Positions 8,511 through 18,720 of a stretch of 64,000 nt of DNA are shown here, one piece after another. Numbering within the stretch: position 1 is the stretch's first letter; the number at the start of each line of letters is the position of its first letter. Source of the DNA: Micromonospora haikouensis (GTDB lineage Bacteria > Actinomycetota > Actinomycetes > Mycobacteriales > Micromonosporaceae); the NCBI RefSeq assembly GCF_900091595.1, contig NZ_FMCW01000022.1:1-64000 (forward strand). Direction: 5' to 3'. The translations under genes and the position numbers were made by a program. The notes beneath the pieces are model-generated. The model saw only the letters and a program-made list of their open reading frames with translations, did not search any database and was not told the DNA's origin.

Positions 8511-9485
8511 ATGTCGACCGCTCTGACCGAGTCCCACTCCACCGGTCCGAAGCCGCTGACCCAGGGCCCGCAGTCGCGGGGCATCCTGGTCGCCCTGTGG
8601 GCGTTCGTGGTCGTCCCGTTCCTGGCCCTGGTCGCCGCGGTGCCGGTCGCCTGGGGCGGCTGGCTGGGCTGGACCGACGTGGCGGTGGCCGCGTTCTGGT
8701 ACGTCGTCTCGGGGCTGGGCATCACGGTCGGCTACCACCGCTACTTCACCCACGGCTCCTTCAGGGCGCGGCCGTGGCTGCGGGTGGCGCTGGCGGTCGC
8801 GGGTTCCCTCGCGGTGCAGGGCGAGATCATCCAGTGGGTCGCCGACCACCGCCGGCACCACGCGTTCTCCGACCTCGACGGCGACCCGCACTCGCCGTGG
8901 CGGTTCGGGCAGAGCGTCCGGGGGCTGGTGAAGGGGCTGTTCCACGCGCACGTCGGCTGGCTGTTCGGCCGGGAACTGTCCAACCGGGAGCGGTTCGCCC
9001 CGGACCTGCTCGCCGACCGGGCGACGCGGAGGGTGGACCGGCTCTTCCCGGTGCTGGTGGTGGTCACGGTGCTCGGCCCGGCGCTGATGGGCGGCCTGCT
9101 CACCTGGTCGTGGCAGGGCGCCCTGACGGCGCTGTTCTGGGGTGGGCTGGTGCGGATCTCGCTGCTGCACCACGTGACCTGGTCGATCAACTCGGTCTGC
9201 CACGTCTACGGCGAGCGGCCGTTCGCGATGCGCCAGGGCGACCGGGCGACCAACTTCTGGCCGCTGGCGATCCTGTCGTTCGGCGAGAGCTGGCACAACC
9301 TGCACCATGCCGAGCCGACGAGCGCCCGCCACGGCGTGCTGCGCGGGCAGGTCGACATCTCGGCCCGGGTGATCTGGCTGTTGGAGCGGACCGGGGCCGC
9401 GTGGGCGGTGCGCTGGCCGAAGCCGGAGCGCATCGCGGCCAAGCTGGCCCACCCGGAGCCGCCGGGGCGGGGTCGGCTGCGGTAA
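8511..9485 (+). CDS. Membrane acyl-CoA/fatty acid desaturase (delta-9 type)
   Basis: Di-iron membrane desaturase that introduces a cis double bond in long-chain acyl-CoA. The three histidine boxes are present: HRYFTH (about 76-81), HRRHH (about 113-117) and HNLHH (about 263-267). Hydrophobic segments sit at about 25-50, 58-75, 95-110, 180-215. The start was chosen at the ATG at 8511, with GAGG just upstream; an in-frame ATG lies 30 bp earlier. The downstream TetR gene and the dyad at 8454-8479 suggest control by membrane-lipid state. Confidence 0.92.
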   Translation: MSTALTESHSTGPKPLTQGPQSRGILVALWAFVVVPFLALVAAVPVAWGGWLGWTDVAVAAFWYVVSGLGITVGYHRYFTHGSFRARPWLRVALAVAGSLAVQGEIIQWVADHRRHHAFSDLDGDPHSPWRFGQSVRGLVKGLFHAHVGWLFGRELSNRERFAPDLLADRATRRVDRLFPVLVVVTVLGPALMGGLLTWSWQGALTALFWGGLVRISLLHHVTWSINSVCHVYGERPFAMRQGDRATNFWPLAILSFGESWHNLHHAEPTSARHGVLRGQVDISARVIWLLERTGAAWAVRWPKPERIAAKLAHPEPPGRGRLR

Positions 9486-9607
9486 ACGGGTCGGTCGGGC
9501 CGGCCGCCACCTGGCAGGATGGCCGGATGACCGACGACGGCGGCGCGACCAACGACGGCGGCAGCATCCCACGACAGGGCGTCACGGCGCGCCGGCGAGG
9601 TGACGGC

Positions 9608-10300
9608 ATGGCAGATGGTCCGGTCGGCGGAGGCGGGACGGGCGGCGGGCGGCGGCGCGCGGTGCCGGCGGCGGGCAAGCCGCCGTCGCGGGTGCGGATG
9701 TCGGCGGCCCAGCGGCGCGAGCAGTTGATCTCGATCGGTCGGCAGTTGTTCGCCGAGCGGGGCTTCGACGCGACCTCTATCGAGGAGGTGGCGGCCCGGG
9801 CGAAGGTCTCCAAGCCGGTGGTCTACGAGCACTTCGGCGGCAAGGAGGGGCTCTACGCGGTGGTGGTGGACCGGGAGGTCCGGGCCCTGCTGGACCGGAT
9901 CACCACGGCGTTGACGGCCGGTCACCCCCGGGAGTTGCTGGAGCAGGCGGCGCTGACCCTGCTGAGTTACATCGAGGAGGAGACCAGCGGTTTCCGGGTG
10001 CTGGTCCGGGAGTCGCCGCTGATGTCGGCGACGGGCAACTTCAGCAGCGTGATGAACGACGTCGCGCACCAGGTCGAGCACATTCTCGGGGCCGAGTTCA
10101 AGACCCGGGGGTACGACCCGAAGCTGGCCGAGCTCTACTCGCAGGCGCTGGTGGGGATGGTGGCGTTGACGGGGCGCTGGTGGCTGGAGGTGCGCAAGCC
10201 GCGTAAGGAGACGGTGGCGGCGCACCTGGTCAACCTGGCCTGGAACGGGTTGTCGCACCTGGAGGCGAAGCCGACGCTGATCACGTTGCGGGGCCGCTGA
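9608..10300 (+). CDS. TetR/AcrR family transcriptional regulator
   Basis: About 230 residues. The N-terminal DNA-binding domain is clear: REQLISIGRQLFAERGFDATSIEEVAARAKVSKPVVYEHFGGKEGLYAVVV covers the TetR helix-turn-helix. The C-terminal ligand domain ends in LVNLAWNGLSHLEAKPTL, a form common in regulators beside desaturase genes. A strong GAGGTGA site 5 nt before the ATG at 9608 supports that start; an upstream ATG at 9527 is possible. It probably regulates the adjacent desaturase and itself. Confidence 0.88.
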   Translation: MADGPVGGGGTGGGRRRAVPAAGKPPSRVRMSAAQRREQLISIGRQLFAERGFDATSIEEVAARAKVSKPVVYEHFGGKEGLYAVVVDREVRALLDRITTALTAGHPRELLEQAALTLLSYIEEETSGFRVLVRESPLMSATGNFSSVMNDVAHQVEHILGAEFKTRGYDPKLAELYSQALVGMVALTGRWWLEVRKPRKETVAAHLVNLAWNGLSHLEAKPTLITLRGR

Positions 10301-10323
10301 CGGCGCGGTCGGTCGGCGGCGGG

Positions 10324-10794
10324 TCAGCGGGTGCCGGGGACGGGGTCGCGGCGGCGCCGGTCCTCGGCCTCGGCGTGGTCGGCCGGGCCGACCTTGTCGT
10401 AGAGGCCGGTGGCGAGCAGCACCAGCCCGAACAGCAGCGACACGATGACGGTGGACATCGAGAAGTTGAGGAAGTTCGCGGGGGTCTGCAGGACGGCCAT
10501 CATCAGGGTGCCGGTGACGAGGAAGACCACGCCGGCGGTGAGGTTCATGTAGTGGCCGAGGTTGGTGCGCCGGGACGCCCCGATCAGCAGCACGATGCCG
10601 AAGGCCACCGAGACGAGCGAGAACGCCAGGTTGGTGCGGAGCCCGAGGGCCCAGTGGCTGCCCCGGTCGAAGAGCCCTTCGCCCCAGGTCTCGGCGGTGC
10701 CCCACACGCCGAAGAGCAGGATGTAGAGCCCGACGAGCCCGGCGAGGACGCGGTAGAGCGGCCGGGCCGGGTGGTTGACCGGAAAGTGCGCCAT
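10324..10794 (-). CDS. DUF4383 membrane protein (copy 1)
   Basis: 156 residues with four predicted membrane helices (about 17-36, 56-74, 84-104, 115-132) and the family start MAHFPVNHPARPLYRVLAGLVGLY. The C-terminus is a short charged tail. Function unknown. It is the upstream neighbour's paralogue: the next minus-strand gene (10912-11367) starts almost identically, indicating tandem duplication. Confidence 0.85.
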   Translation of the reverse strand: MAHFPVNHPARPLYRVLAGLVGLYILLFGVWGTAETWGEGLFDRGSHWALGLRTNLAFSLVSVAFGIVLLIGASRRTNLGHYMNLTAGVVFLVTGTLMMAVLQTPANFLNFSMSTVIVSLLFGLVLLATGLYDKVGPADHAEAEDRRRRDPVPGTR

Positions 10795-10865
10795 GACCCC
10801 TCCGTCCGATTGACACCATTCGGAAGGATTGTCACCCCGCCGGCCGTCGGACGCGGGCCGAACCG

Positions 10866-10903
10866 CCGCAGCGGGGGCCGGCGCGTGCCGACCCCCGCTG
10901 CGG
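10866..10903 (-). terminator. Hairpin terminator between the DUF4383 copies
   Basis: 12-bp perfect stem (10866-10877 with 10892-10903) with a smaller nested hairpin in its loop, just beyond the stop codon of the DUF4383 gene at 10912. Confidence 0.65.
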
Positions 10904-10911
10904 TGTGCGGG

Positions 10912-11367
10912 CTACAGGACGAGCCGGGCCTTCTGCCAGGCCTCGTTCTCCTCGTCCGTGCCGACCTTGCCGTACATGCCGGCCATCAGCAGGACCATGG
11001 AGAGGGTCAGCACCACGATGTCGGTGGTGATGGTGAAGTTGAAGATGTTGGCGTCGGTCTGGAGGAAGGCCAGCTCGGCGAGGCCGAGGACCATGAGGGC
11101 GTACGCCAGCCACTGGTTGATCGCGACGTCGAGGTTGCGGCCGATCACGGTGCCGGCGACGATCGCGATGCCGAGCACGATGCTCAGCAGCGAGAAGCCG
11201 AGGTTGGTGCCCTGCCCGAGCACCTTGGTGTCGTCCTGGGCGAGGAAGTCGTTGCCGGCGCTGGCGACGAGGCCGAGCACGCCGAAGACCAGGAAGTACA
11301 GACCAACGAGCCCGCCGATCGCCCGGTAGATCGGCCGCGCGGGGTGGTTGACGGGGGTGTGGGCCAT
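10912..11367 (-). CDS. DUF4383 membrane protein (copy 2)
   Basis: 151 residues, four membrane helices, start MAHTPVNHPARPIYRAIGGL. It shares the N-terminal motif and topology with the gene at 10324-10794 but has clearly diverged in its helices and tail, so the duplication is old. ATG start at 11367; a clear terminator follows. Function unknown; members often respond to stress in actinobacteria, but nothing here shows this. Confidence 0.87.
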   Translation of the reverse strand: MAHTPVNHPARPIYRAIGGLVGLYFLVFGVLGLVASAGNDFLAQDDTKVLGQGTNLGFSLLSIVLGIAIVAGTVIGRNLDVAINQWLAYALMVLGLAELAFLQTDANIFNFTITTDIVVLTLSMVLLMAGMYGKVGTDEENEAWQKARLVL

Positions 11368-11462
11368 GTCTGAGTCTCCAAGACCGTGCGGGTGAGGGGT
11401 CGCCTGCGATTGTCCCGCACGGCGGGCTGTGACGCCGCACACCCCCCGCCCGGTTGCCCTGG

Positions 11463-13274
<1,812 letters not shown>

Positions 13275-13295
13275 TGGCCCACCTTCCATGATCAA

Positions 13296-13329
13296 GGCGT
13301 CCCGGTGCCGGCGGGCACCTGGGGACGCC
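13296..13329 (-). promoter_or_regulatory. Hairpin immediately upstream of the ABC-F gene
   Basis: A 14-bp interrupted stem with a 4-nt loop (13296-13309 with 13314-13329, 2-nt bulge) ending 22 bp before the ABC-F start codon. If transcribed it would form in the 5' leader. It could be part of an attenuator or simply an old terminator. Confidence 0.4.
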
Positions 13330-13349
13330 TGGCTCCCAGGGTACGCGGA

Positions 13350-13385
13350 CGCGCCCGGCCCGCCCCGGGGGGCGGGTCGGGCGCG
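13350..13385 (-). terminator. Hairpin terminator after ispE
   Basis: 15-bp stem (13350-13364 with 13371-13385) with one G-U pair and a 6-nt loop, 7 bp past the ispE stop. Confidence 0.75.
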
Positions 13386-13391
13386 GGTGGG

Positions 13392-14348
13392 TCAGCCGAT
13401 CCGGGCGCCGGCCACCGGGCCGTGGGCGGTGCGCGCCTCGCGGCACACCCCGGCCGCCTCCAGCTCGGCGGCGATCCGCTCGGCGTCGGCGGCGTCGGCG
13501 GCGAGGAAGACGCAGGTGGGCCCGGAGCCGGAGACGATGCCGGCGAGCGCCCCGGCGGCCTCGCCGGCCTTGAGGGTGGCGGCCAGCGACGGGCGCATGG
13601 CCAGCGCGGCGGCCTGGAGGTCGTTGCCGAGGGTGGCGGCGAGCACCCGGGGGTCGCGTTGGCGCAGCGCGGCGAGGAGCCCGTCGGTGCTGCCCAGCGG
13701 CGAACCGGCGGCGCCGGCGGCGCGGAGCCGGTCGAGTTCGGCGTAAGCGGCGGGGGTGGAGAGGCCGCCGTCGGCGATGGCGACCACCCAGTGCCAGGAG
13801 GTGGGGCGGGCCAGCACGGGGCTGACGGCCTCGCCCCGGCCGGTGCCCAGCGCGGTGCCGCCGTGGATCAGGAACGGCACGTCGGAGCCGAGGTCGGCGG
13901 CGATCCCGGCCAGCTCGTCGCGGGACAGGCCGGTGCCCCAGAGCGCGTCGCAGGCCACCAGGGCAGCCGCCGCGTCGGCGCTGCCGCCGGCCAGGCCCCC
14001 GGCGAGCGGGATCTGCTTGCGCAGGTGCAGCCGGGCGTGCGGCATGACGCCCGCGTAGCCGGCGAGGGCGTGGGCGGCCCGGATCACCAGGTTGGTGTCG
14101 TCGAGGGCCAGCTCGCCGGTGCCCTCCCCCTCCATGGTCAGGGTGAGGGTGTCGCCGCGGCGGGCGGTCAGCTCGTCGTGGATGGAGATCGCGTGGTAGA
14201 CCGTGTTCAGCTCGTGGTAGCCGTCGCGGCGCAGCGGGCCCACCCCGAGGTGCAGGTTGACCTTGGCGGGGACCCGCACCCGGACGGGGCCGGCGGCCCC
14301 GCGTCGCTGCTGGTCGTCATCGTCGTCCGGTCGCCATGCCTCGGTCAC
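13392..14348 (-). CDS. ispE: 4-diphosphocytidyl-2-C-methyl-D-erythritol kinase
   Basis: GHMP-family kinase of the MEP isoprenoid pathway. 318 residues. The substrate motif VRVPAKVNLHLGVG (about 22-35) and the GHMP ATP loop PLAGGLAGGSADAAAAL (about 113-129) are intact, and the third GHMP motif IVSGSGPTCVFL is near 269-280. The GTG start at 14348 overlaps the stop codon of the 42-codon small ORF in a GTGA arrangement, so translation is probably coupled to it. Part of the tatD-rsmA-small ORF-ispE block. Confidence 0.95.
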   Translation of the reverse strand: MTEAWRPDDDDDQQRRGAAGPVRVRVPAKVNLHLGVGPLRRDGYHELNTVYHAISIHDELTARRGDTLTLTMEGEGTGELALDDTNLVIRAAHALAGYAGVMPHARLHLRKQIPLAGGLAGGSADAAAALVACDALWGTGLSRDELAGIAADLGSDVPFLIHGGTALGTGRGEAVSPVLARPTSWHWVVAIADGGLSTPAAYAELDRLRAAGAAGSPLGSTDGLLAALRQRDPRVLAATLGNDLQAAALAMRPSLAATLKAGEAAGALAGIVSGSGPTCVFLAADAADAERIAAELEAAGVCREARTAHGPVAGARIG

Positions 14349-14473
14349 GGGACGATGCCCCGCAGGCGCAGGCGGATGTCGAACGGCTCGGTCACGATCA
14401 GCTCCTCGGTGGGGTCGGTGGCCGGCGCGGAACGGCCGTCAACCAGGTCGTACGCGTTGCGGGGTCCGGGCAC
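14345..14473 (-). CDS. 42-residue small ORF between rsmA and ispE
   Basis: A GTG-started ORF, 10 bp after the rsmA TAG, encoding VPGPRNAYDLVDGRSAPATD followed by a short acidic stretch and the end FDIRLRLRGIVP. Its TGA lies within the GTGA of the ispE start, exactly the overlap seen elsewhere in this operon. No domain is recognisable; it ends in a likely beta-strand with alternating charged and hydrophobic residues. Spacing and coupling support a real gene; codon use is as GC3-rich as its neighbours. No strong ribosome binding site is visible, so it may depend on read-on from rsmA. Confidence 0.6.
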   Translation of the reverse strand: MPGPRNAYDLVDGRSAPATDPTEELIVTEPFDIRLRLRGIVP

Positions 14474-14482
14474 CGCGCCAGC

Positions 14483-15355
14483 CTACTGCGCGGTCGGCGT
14501 GCCGGTCGGAGCCGACGCGGCGACGGCGGCGAACTGCTCGACGGTGAGTGACTCCCCGCGTGCGCCGGGGTCCACCCCGGCGGCGGTGAGGGCGGTGGCG
14601 GCCCGGTCGGGGCCGCCGGCCCACCCGGCGAGGGCGGCCCGCAGGGTCTTGCGGCGCTGGGCGAACGCGGCGTCGACGACGGCGAAGACCCGTTCCCGGG
14701 GCACCTCGGGGCGGGGCGGCTCGCGGCGGGTGAAGGCGACCAGTCCGGAGTCGACGTTGGGCACCGGCCAGAACACGTTCGGCGGGACCCGGCCGGCGGC
14801 GCGGGCGTGCGCGTGCCAGGCGAGCTTGACCGACGGGATGCCGTACACCTTGGAGCCGGGGCCGGCGACGAGCCGGTCGGCGACCTCCTTCTGCACCATC
14901 ACCAGGCCGTGGCGGAGGCTGGGCAGCGCGGCGAGCAGGTGCAGCACCACGGGCACGGCCACGTTGTACGGCAGGTTCGCCACCAGGGCCGTCGGCGCGG
15001 GGTCGGCCAGTTCCGCGGCGGTGACGCGCAGCGCGTCGGCGCGGTGCACGGTGAGCCGGTCGGCGTACGGGCCGGCATGGTGGGCGGCGGTCTGCGGCAG
15101 CGCGGCGGCCAGCGTCGGATCGATCTCGACGGCGTGGGTGTGCGCGGCGACGGGGAGCAGGGCGAGAGTGAGCGAGCCGAGGCCGGGGCCGACCTCCAGG
15201 GCGACGTCGTCGGCGGTGAGCGCGGCGGCGGCGACGATGCGGCGCACGGTGTTGGGGTCGTGCACGAAGTTCTGGCCGAGCTTCTTGGTGGGGCTGACGC
15301 CGAGGCGGGCGGCGAGGTCCCGGATCTCCGCCGGGCCGAGCAGGCCGGGGGTCAC
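14483..15355 (-). CDS. rsmA: 16S rRNA (A1518/A1519) dimethyltransferase RsmA/KsgA
   Basis: SAM-dependent enzyme that dimethylates two adenines near the 3' end of 16S rRNA. 290 residues. It begins with the family helix and KKLGQNFVHDPN (about 25-36), then LEVGPGLGSLTLAL (SAM motif I), ANLPYNVAVP (motif IV) and the C-terminal FWPVPNVDSGLV block. The GTG start at 15355 overlaps the tatD stop (GTGA). The reading frame stays open far upstream, but that is the shadow of tatD. Confidence 0.95.
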   Translation of the reverse strand: MTPGLLGPAEIRDLAARLGVSPTKKLGQNFVHDPNTVRRIVAAAALTADDVALEVGPGLGSLTLALLPVAAHTHAVEIDPTLAAALPQTAAHHAGPYADRLTVHRADALRVTAAELADPAPTALVANLPYNVAVPVVLHLLAALPSLRHGLVMVQKEVADRLVAGPGSKVYGIPSVKLAWHAHARAAGRVPPNVFWPVPNVDSGLVAFTRREPPRPEVPRERVFAVVDAAFAQRRKTLRAALAGWAGGPDRAATALTAAGVDPGARGESLTVEQFAAVAASAPTGTPTAQ

Positions 15356-16254
15356 CACGGGCCGAAGGCGCGTTCGCCGTTGGCCGACAGGGCGGCGCAG
15401 AGCGCGTCGAGGTCCGCGCCGGTGGTCGCGGCCAGCGCGCGGACGGTGAGCGGGATCAGGTACGACGCGTTCGGCCGCCCCCGGTGCGGGGTGGGGGTGA
15501 GGTACGGGGCGTCGGTCTCCACGAGGAGCTGGTCGAGGGGGGTGAGCGCGGCGGCCTCGCGCAGCGCGGTGGCGCTGGCGAAGGTGACGGTGCCGGCGAA
15601 GCTGAGCAGGTAGCCCCGGCGGACGCACTTGCGGGCGAAGTCGGCGTCGCCGGAGAAGCAGTGCAGGACGACGGTGTCCGGGGCGCCCTCGTCGTCGAGG
15701 ACGCGCAGCACGTCGGCGTGGGCGTCCCGGTCGTGGATGACGAGGGCCTTGCCGTGCCGCTTGGCGATGCCGATGTGGGCGCGGAAGCTCTCCTCCTGCG
15801 CGGCGCGGCCCTCGTCGCCGGTGCGGAAGAAGTCCATTCCGGTCTCGCCGATGCCGCGCACCCGGTCGCGGGCGGCGAGGGCCTCGATGGCGCGCAGCGC
15901 CTCGTCGAGGTCGGCGAGGCGGGGCGCCTCGTTGGGGTGCAGCGCGACGGTGGCGAGCACCGCCGGGTAGCGGTCGGCGGCGTCGGCGCTCCACGCCGAG
16001 GACGCGACGTCGACGCCGACCTGGACGAGCCGGTCCACGCCGGCCTCGGCGGCCACCGCGACGGCCGCCGCGACCGGGTCGTCGGCGGTGGCGTTGCCGC
16101 CCGCCCCGCCGGCCGGCACGCCGGCCTCGGTGACGGTGATGTCCAGGTGGGTGTGGCTGTCCGGCACGGGGCCGGGCAGCGGCTCGGGCGCGGGCGGGAA
16201 CTCGCCGGCGCGGCGGGCGGCCCGCTGCCGGCGGGGTTCGGTCGACTCGGTCAT
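15352..16254 (-). CDS. tatD: TatD family metal-dependent hydrolase
   Basis: TIM-barrel metallo-hydrolase, likely a DNase or RNA-quality 3'-5' exonuclease. About 300 residues. Metal ligands are visible in DSHTHLDI (about 36-43), GETGMDFF, VIHDRDAH and HCFSGDADFA, with the terminal VETDAPYLTP. The N-terminal 30 residues are an Arg/Pro extension not found in most homologues; the ATG at 16254 was chosen but GTG/ATG codons 12-15 bp upstream are possible. The order tatD-rsmA-ispE is common in actinobacteria. A resuscitation-promoting factor often found in this gap elsewhere is absent. Confidence 0.9.
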   Translation of the reverse strand: MTESTEPRRQRAARRAGEFPPAPEPLPGPVPDSHTHLDITVTEAGVPAGGAGGNATADDPVAAAVAVAAEAGVDRLVQVGVDVASSAWSADAADRYPAVLATVALHPNEAPRLADLDEALRAIEALAARDRVRGIGETGMDFFRTGDEGRAAQEESFRAHIGIAKRHGKALVIHDRDAHADVLRVLDDEGAPDTVVLHCFSGDADFARKCVRRGYLLSFAGTVTFASATALREAAALTPLDQLLVETDAPYLTPTPHRGRPNASYLIPLTVRALAATTGADLDALCAALSANGERAFGPW

Positions 16255-16414
16255 CGCCGCCAGCATCACACACCGCCGGTCGGCCCGGTCCGCCACCCGG
16301 CCCCTTCCCGGGTGTCCCGGCGGTCGGGCGGGGAGCACGCCGACCAGGCACCGGTCATCGGGCCGTCACCAGCCGTTCACCCGCCCGGAACGCGGCGGGC
16401 CTAGCGTCGCCGGG

Positions 16415-17662
16415 GTGAGCGTCTCCCCCCAGGCCCGCGGCGCCGCCGAAGCGCGGGCGGGGCTGCGCGTCACGTGCGGCGGGATCGCCTACCCGGCGGA
16501 GGCGATCGCCCGGGGCGCGGCGTACGAGTTGTTCAGCGCCGAGGAGGCACCCGGCTTCGAGTGGTCGCCCCGGGCGGGGGCACCGCTGCCCTGGCGGCGG
16601 TTCGCCCACGCCAGCGAGGTCGACGCGGTGCACGGCGCGGCCGAGCCGACCGAGGAGCCGGACACGCCGCTGATGGTGCCGCTGCACCGCGAACGGGGCT
16701 GGTCGCAGGTGCAGCGGCTCAGCCAGCAGCCGGCCTCGGCCGGCGATCCGACGCTGGTGGCGGTGCGGGCGTCCGCGGTGGTCCGGCGGGGCACCCGGAT
16801 GGTCAAGGTGCTCTCCGCGCGGCAGCTCGCCGGGTACGCCCGGGGTTGGCTGCCGCACGGCTTCTGCCACCGCGAGCACGACGTGGCGCATCTGCGTACC
16901 CCGGGGGCCCTGGCGGTGCTGCGCACCGACTCGCCGGGCGGCCGCGACGACCTGGAGGTGGCGTACGCGCTGCGCTGGCGGGCGGCGGACCCGGCCGACT
17001 ACGTGCGGCCGGTCGGCGCGGAGCACCGGGGGTTGACGGCGCTGCCGCCCCGGGACCGGCTCGGCCCGCCGGTGCTGGGCACCGGGTTCGTGCCGAGCGA
17101 GGCGCAGCTGGTCCCGGAGTTCGTCACGCGGGACTTCGCCGACCTGCCGATGCCGGCGAACGCCACCCTGCTGGCCTACCCGGCGTCGGGCGAGGAGGTG
17201 GTGCTCTACAGCTACCAGGCCGAGCAGCGCGGCTGGCTGCGGATGGTCGGCCCGCAGTGGCGGCACCTGCTGGCCGGGGTGCCGGACCTCTCCCCCGACC
17301 AGGAGTGGCTGCCGACCGGGGAGGCGGCCCGGTCGACGCAGCTCGTCGGCGGGTACGCCGGCGCCGCGTACGAGGCGGTCGCCGACCTGCCCGGCGGGTT
17401 CCGGGTGCTGGCGATGACCCGGGCCGCGCGGTACCCGGTGGAGGCGGTGGCCCGCCGGTTGCGACACGCCGCCTGGCGGGGCGTGCCCTGGCTCGTCCTG
17501 CGGGAGGAGGCGGGCTGGCTGCGGCTGCGGCTGGTCCGGCCCGATCCGGACGCCGTGGCCGCGACCGGGGCGCAGTGCCAGGAACGGGGCGTCTACGAGG
17601 TGTGGGCCCCGGCGACCGAGGTGACCGACGACCGGATGGTCGACGTGTCCTATCCGCTCTGA
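16415..17662 (+). CDS. Conserved hypothetical protein, 415 residues
   Basis: I do not recognise the family. The protein is soluble, without signal peptide or membrane helix, and rich in Arg, Pro and Val. Two related stretches, AYPAEAIARGAAYELF near residue 27 and RYPVEAVARRLRHAAW near residue 340, suggest an internal repeat, perhaps an N-terminal and a C-terminal copy of one module. GTG start at 16415, chosen because upstream frame is antisense to tatD and because GGGG precedes it. It is divergent from tatD and followed after 125 bp by a hydrolase gene; no operon partner is evident. Confidence 0.6.
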   Translation: MSVSPQARGAAEARAGLRVTCGGIAYPAEAIARGAAYELFSAEEAPGFEWSPRAGAPLPWRRFAHASEVDAVHGAAEPTEEPDTPLMVPLHRERGWSQVQRLSQQPASAGDPTLVAVRASAVVRRGTRMVKVLSARQLAGYARGWLPHGFCHREHDVAHLRTPGALAVLRTDSPGGRDDLEVAYALRWRAADPADYVRPVGAEHRGLTALPPRDRLGPPVLGTGFVPSEAQLVPEFVTRDFADLPMPANATLLAYPASGEEVVLYSYQAEQRGWLRMVGPQWRHLLAGVPDLSPDQEWLPTGEAARSTQLVGGYAGAAYEAVADLPGGFRVLAMTRAARYPVEAVARRLRHAAWRGVPWLVLREEAGWLRLRLVRPDPDAVAATGAQCQERGVYEVWAPATEVTDDRMVDVSYPL

Positions 17663-17787
17663 CCGGGCGGTCCCGGCGGGGCGGTCAGTGCGGCCCCGGC
17701 GGCGCGGTCCCGGCGGGGCCGCATATCGGGGGGCGGGTCGGGAATGCGCGGGGCGTCCGACGACCCGACCCCGCACCGGGAGACGAG

Positions 17788-18639
17788 ATGCCCTTCATGA
17801 CCGTCGGCGCGGAGAACACCGCGCCCATCGACCTGTACTACGAGGACCACGGCGCCGGCCAGCCGGTCGTGCTGATCCACGGCTTCCCGTTCAACGGGGC
17901 GACGTGGGAGAAGCAGACCAACGCGCTGCTCGCCGCCGGCTACCGGACCATCACGTACGACCGGCGGGGCTTCGGCAACTCCAGCCAGCCGGCCGCCGGC
18001 TACGACTACGACACGTTCGCGGCCGACCTGGACGTGCTGATGACCGAGCTGGACCTGCGCAACGTGATCCTGATCGGGCACTCGATGGGCACCGGTGAGG
18101 TCACCCGCTACCTGGGCACGTACGGGTCGAACCGGGTGGACCGGGCGGTGCTGCTCGCCCCGATCGCGCCGTTCCTGCTGAAGACCCCGGACAACCCGGA
18201 GGGGGTGGACCGCAGCCTGTTCGACGGCTTCCAGCAGGCGATCCTCGCCGACCGGTTCGCGTTCCTCACCAGCTTCTGCGACAACTTCTTCAACTACGCG
18301 GACAACAAGGGCAGGCTGGTCAGCGAGGAGGCGTACCGGGCGCACTGGGACATCGGCGCGCGGGCCTCGGCCATCGGCACGTACCAGTGCGTGGACGCCT
18401 GGCTGACCGACTTCCGGCCCGACGTGCCCCGGATCGACGTGCCGGTGCTGATCGTGCAGGGCGACCAGGACCGGGTCCTGCCGTACGGGGTGACCGGCCA
18501 GCGGTTGCAGCCGATGCTGCCCGACGGCCGGCTGGTGACGCTGAAGGGCGCGCCGCACGGCATCCCGTGGACGAACGCCGACGAGGTGAACCGGGCGATC
18601 CTGGAGTTCGTGGTCGCCCCGGCGATGGCACGGCGCTGA
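17788..18639 (+). CDS. Alpha/beta hydrolase (non-heme chloroperoxidase/esterase type)
   Basis: 283 residues, full-length alpha/beta fold. Oxyanion motif VLIHGFPFNG (about 29-38), nucleophile elbow GHSMGTGE (Ser near 99), acid in QGDQDRVLP (about 226) and catalytic His in GAPHGIPWTN (about 257). The YDRRGFGNSSQP and YQCVDAWLTDFRPDVP blocks are typical of the arylesterase/non-heme haloperoxidase group. ATG start with GGGAG upstream. Substrate unknown. It stands alone, followed by the repeat region. Confidence 0.85.
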   Translation: MPFMTVGAENTAPIDLYYEDHGAGQPVVLIHGFPFNGATWEKQTNALLAAGYRTITYDRRGFGNSSQPAAGYDYDTFAADLDVLMTELDLRNVILIGHSMGTGEVTRYLGTYGSNRVDRAVLLAPIAPFLLKTPDNPEGVDRSLFDGFQQAILADRFAFLTSFCDNFFNYADNKGRLVSEEAYRAHWDIGARASAIGTYQCVDAWLTDFRPDVPRIDVPVLIVQGDQDRVLPYGVTGQRLQPMLPDGRLVTLKGAPHGIPWTNADEVNRAILEFVVAPAMARR

Positions 18640-18641
18640 GC

Positions 18642-18720
18642 CCTTCCGCACGCCGAGCTTTCGCACGCCGAGCCTTCCGCAGGCCGAGCCTTCCGCAAGC
18701 TGAGCCTTCCGCACGCCGAT
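18642..18720. repeat. 16-bp degenerate tandem repeat, 5 units
   Basis: Five units of a 15-16 bp sequence beginning CCTTCCGCACGCCGAG, in tandem immediately after the hydrolase stop codon. The last unit runs into the left arm of the inverted-repeat element at 18719. Confidence 0.85.

Noticed and set aside
14483..16351. Fusion of RsmA with a long N-terminal extension
   Set aside because: The extension is an out-of-frame reading of tatD. The GTG start at 15355 overlaps the tatD stop in the usual way.
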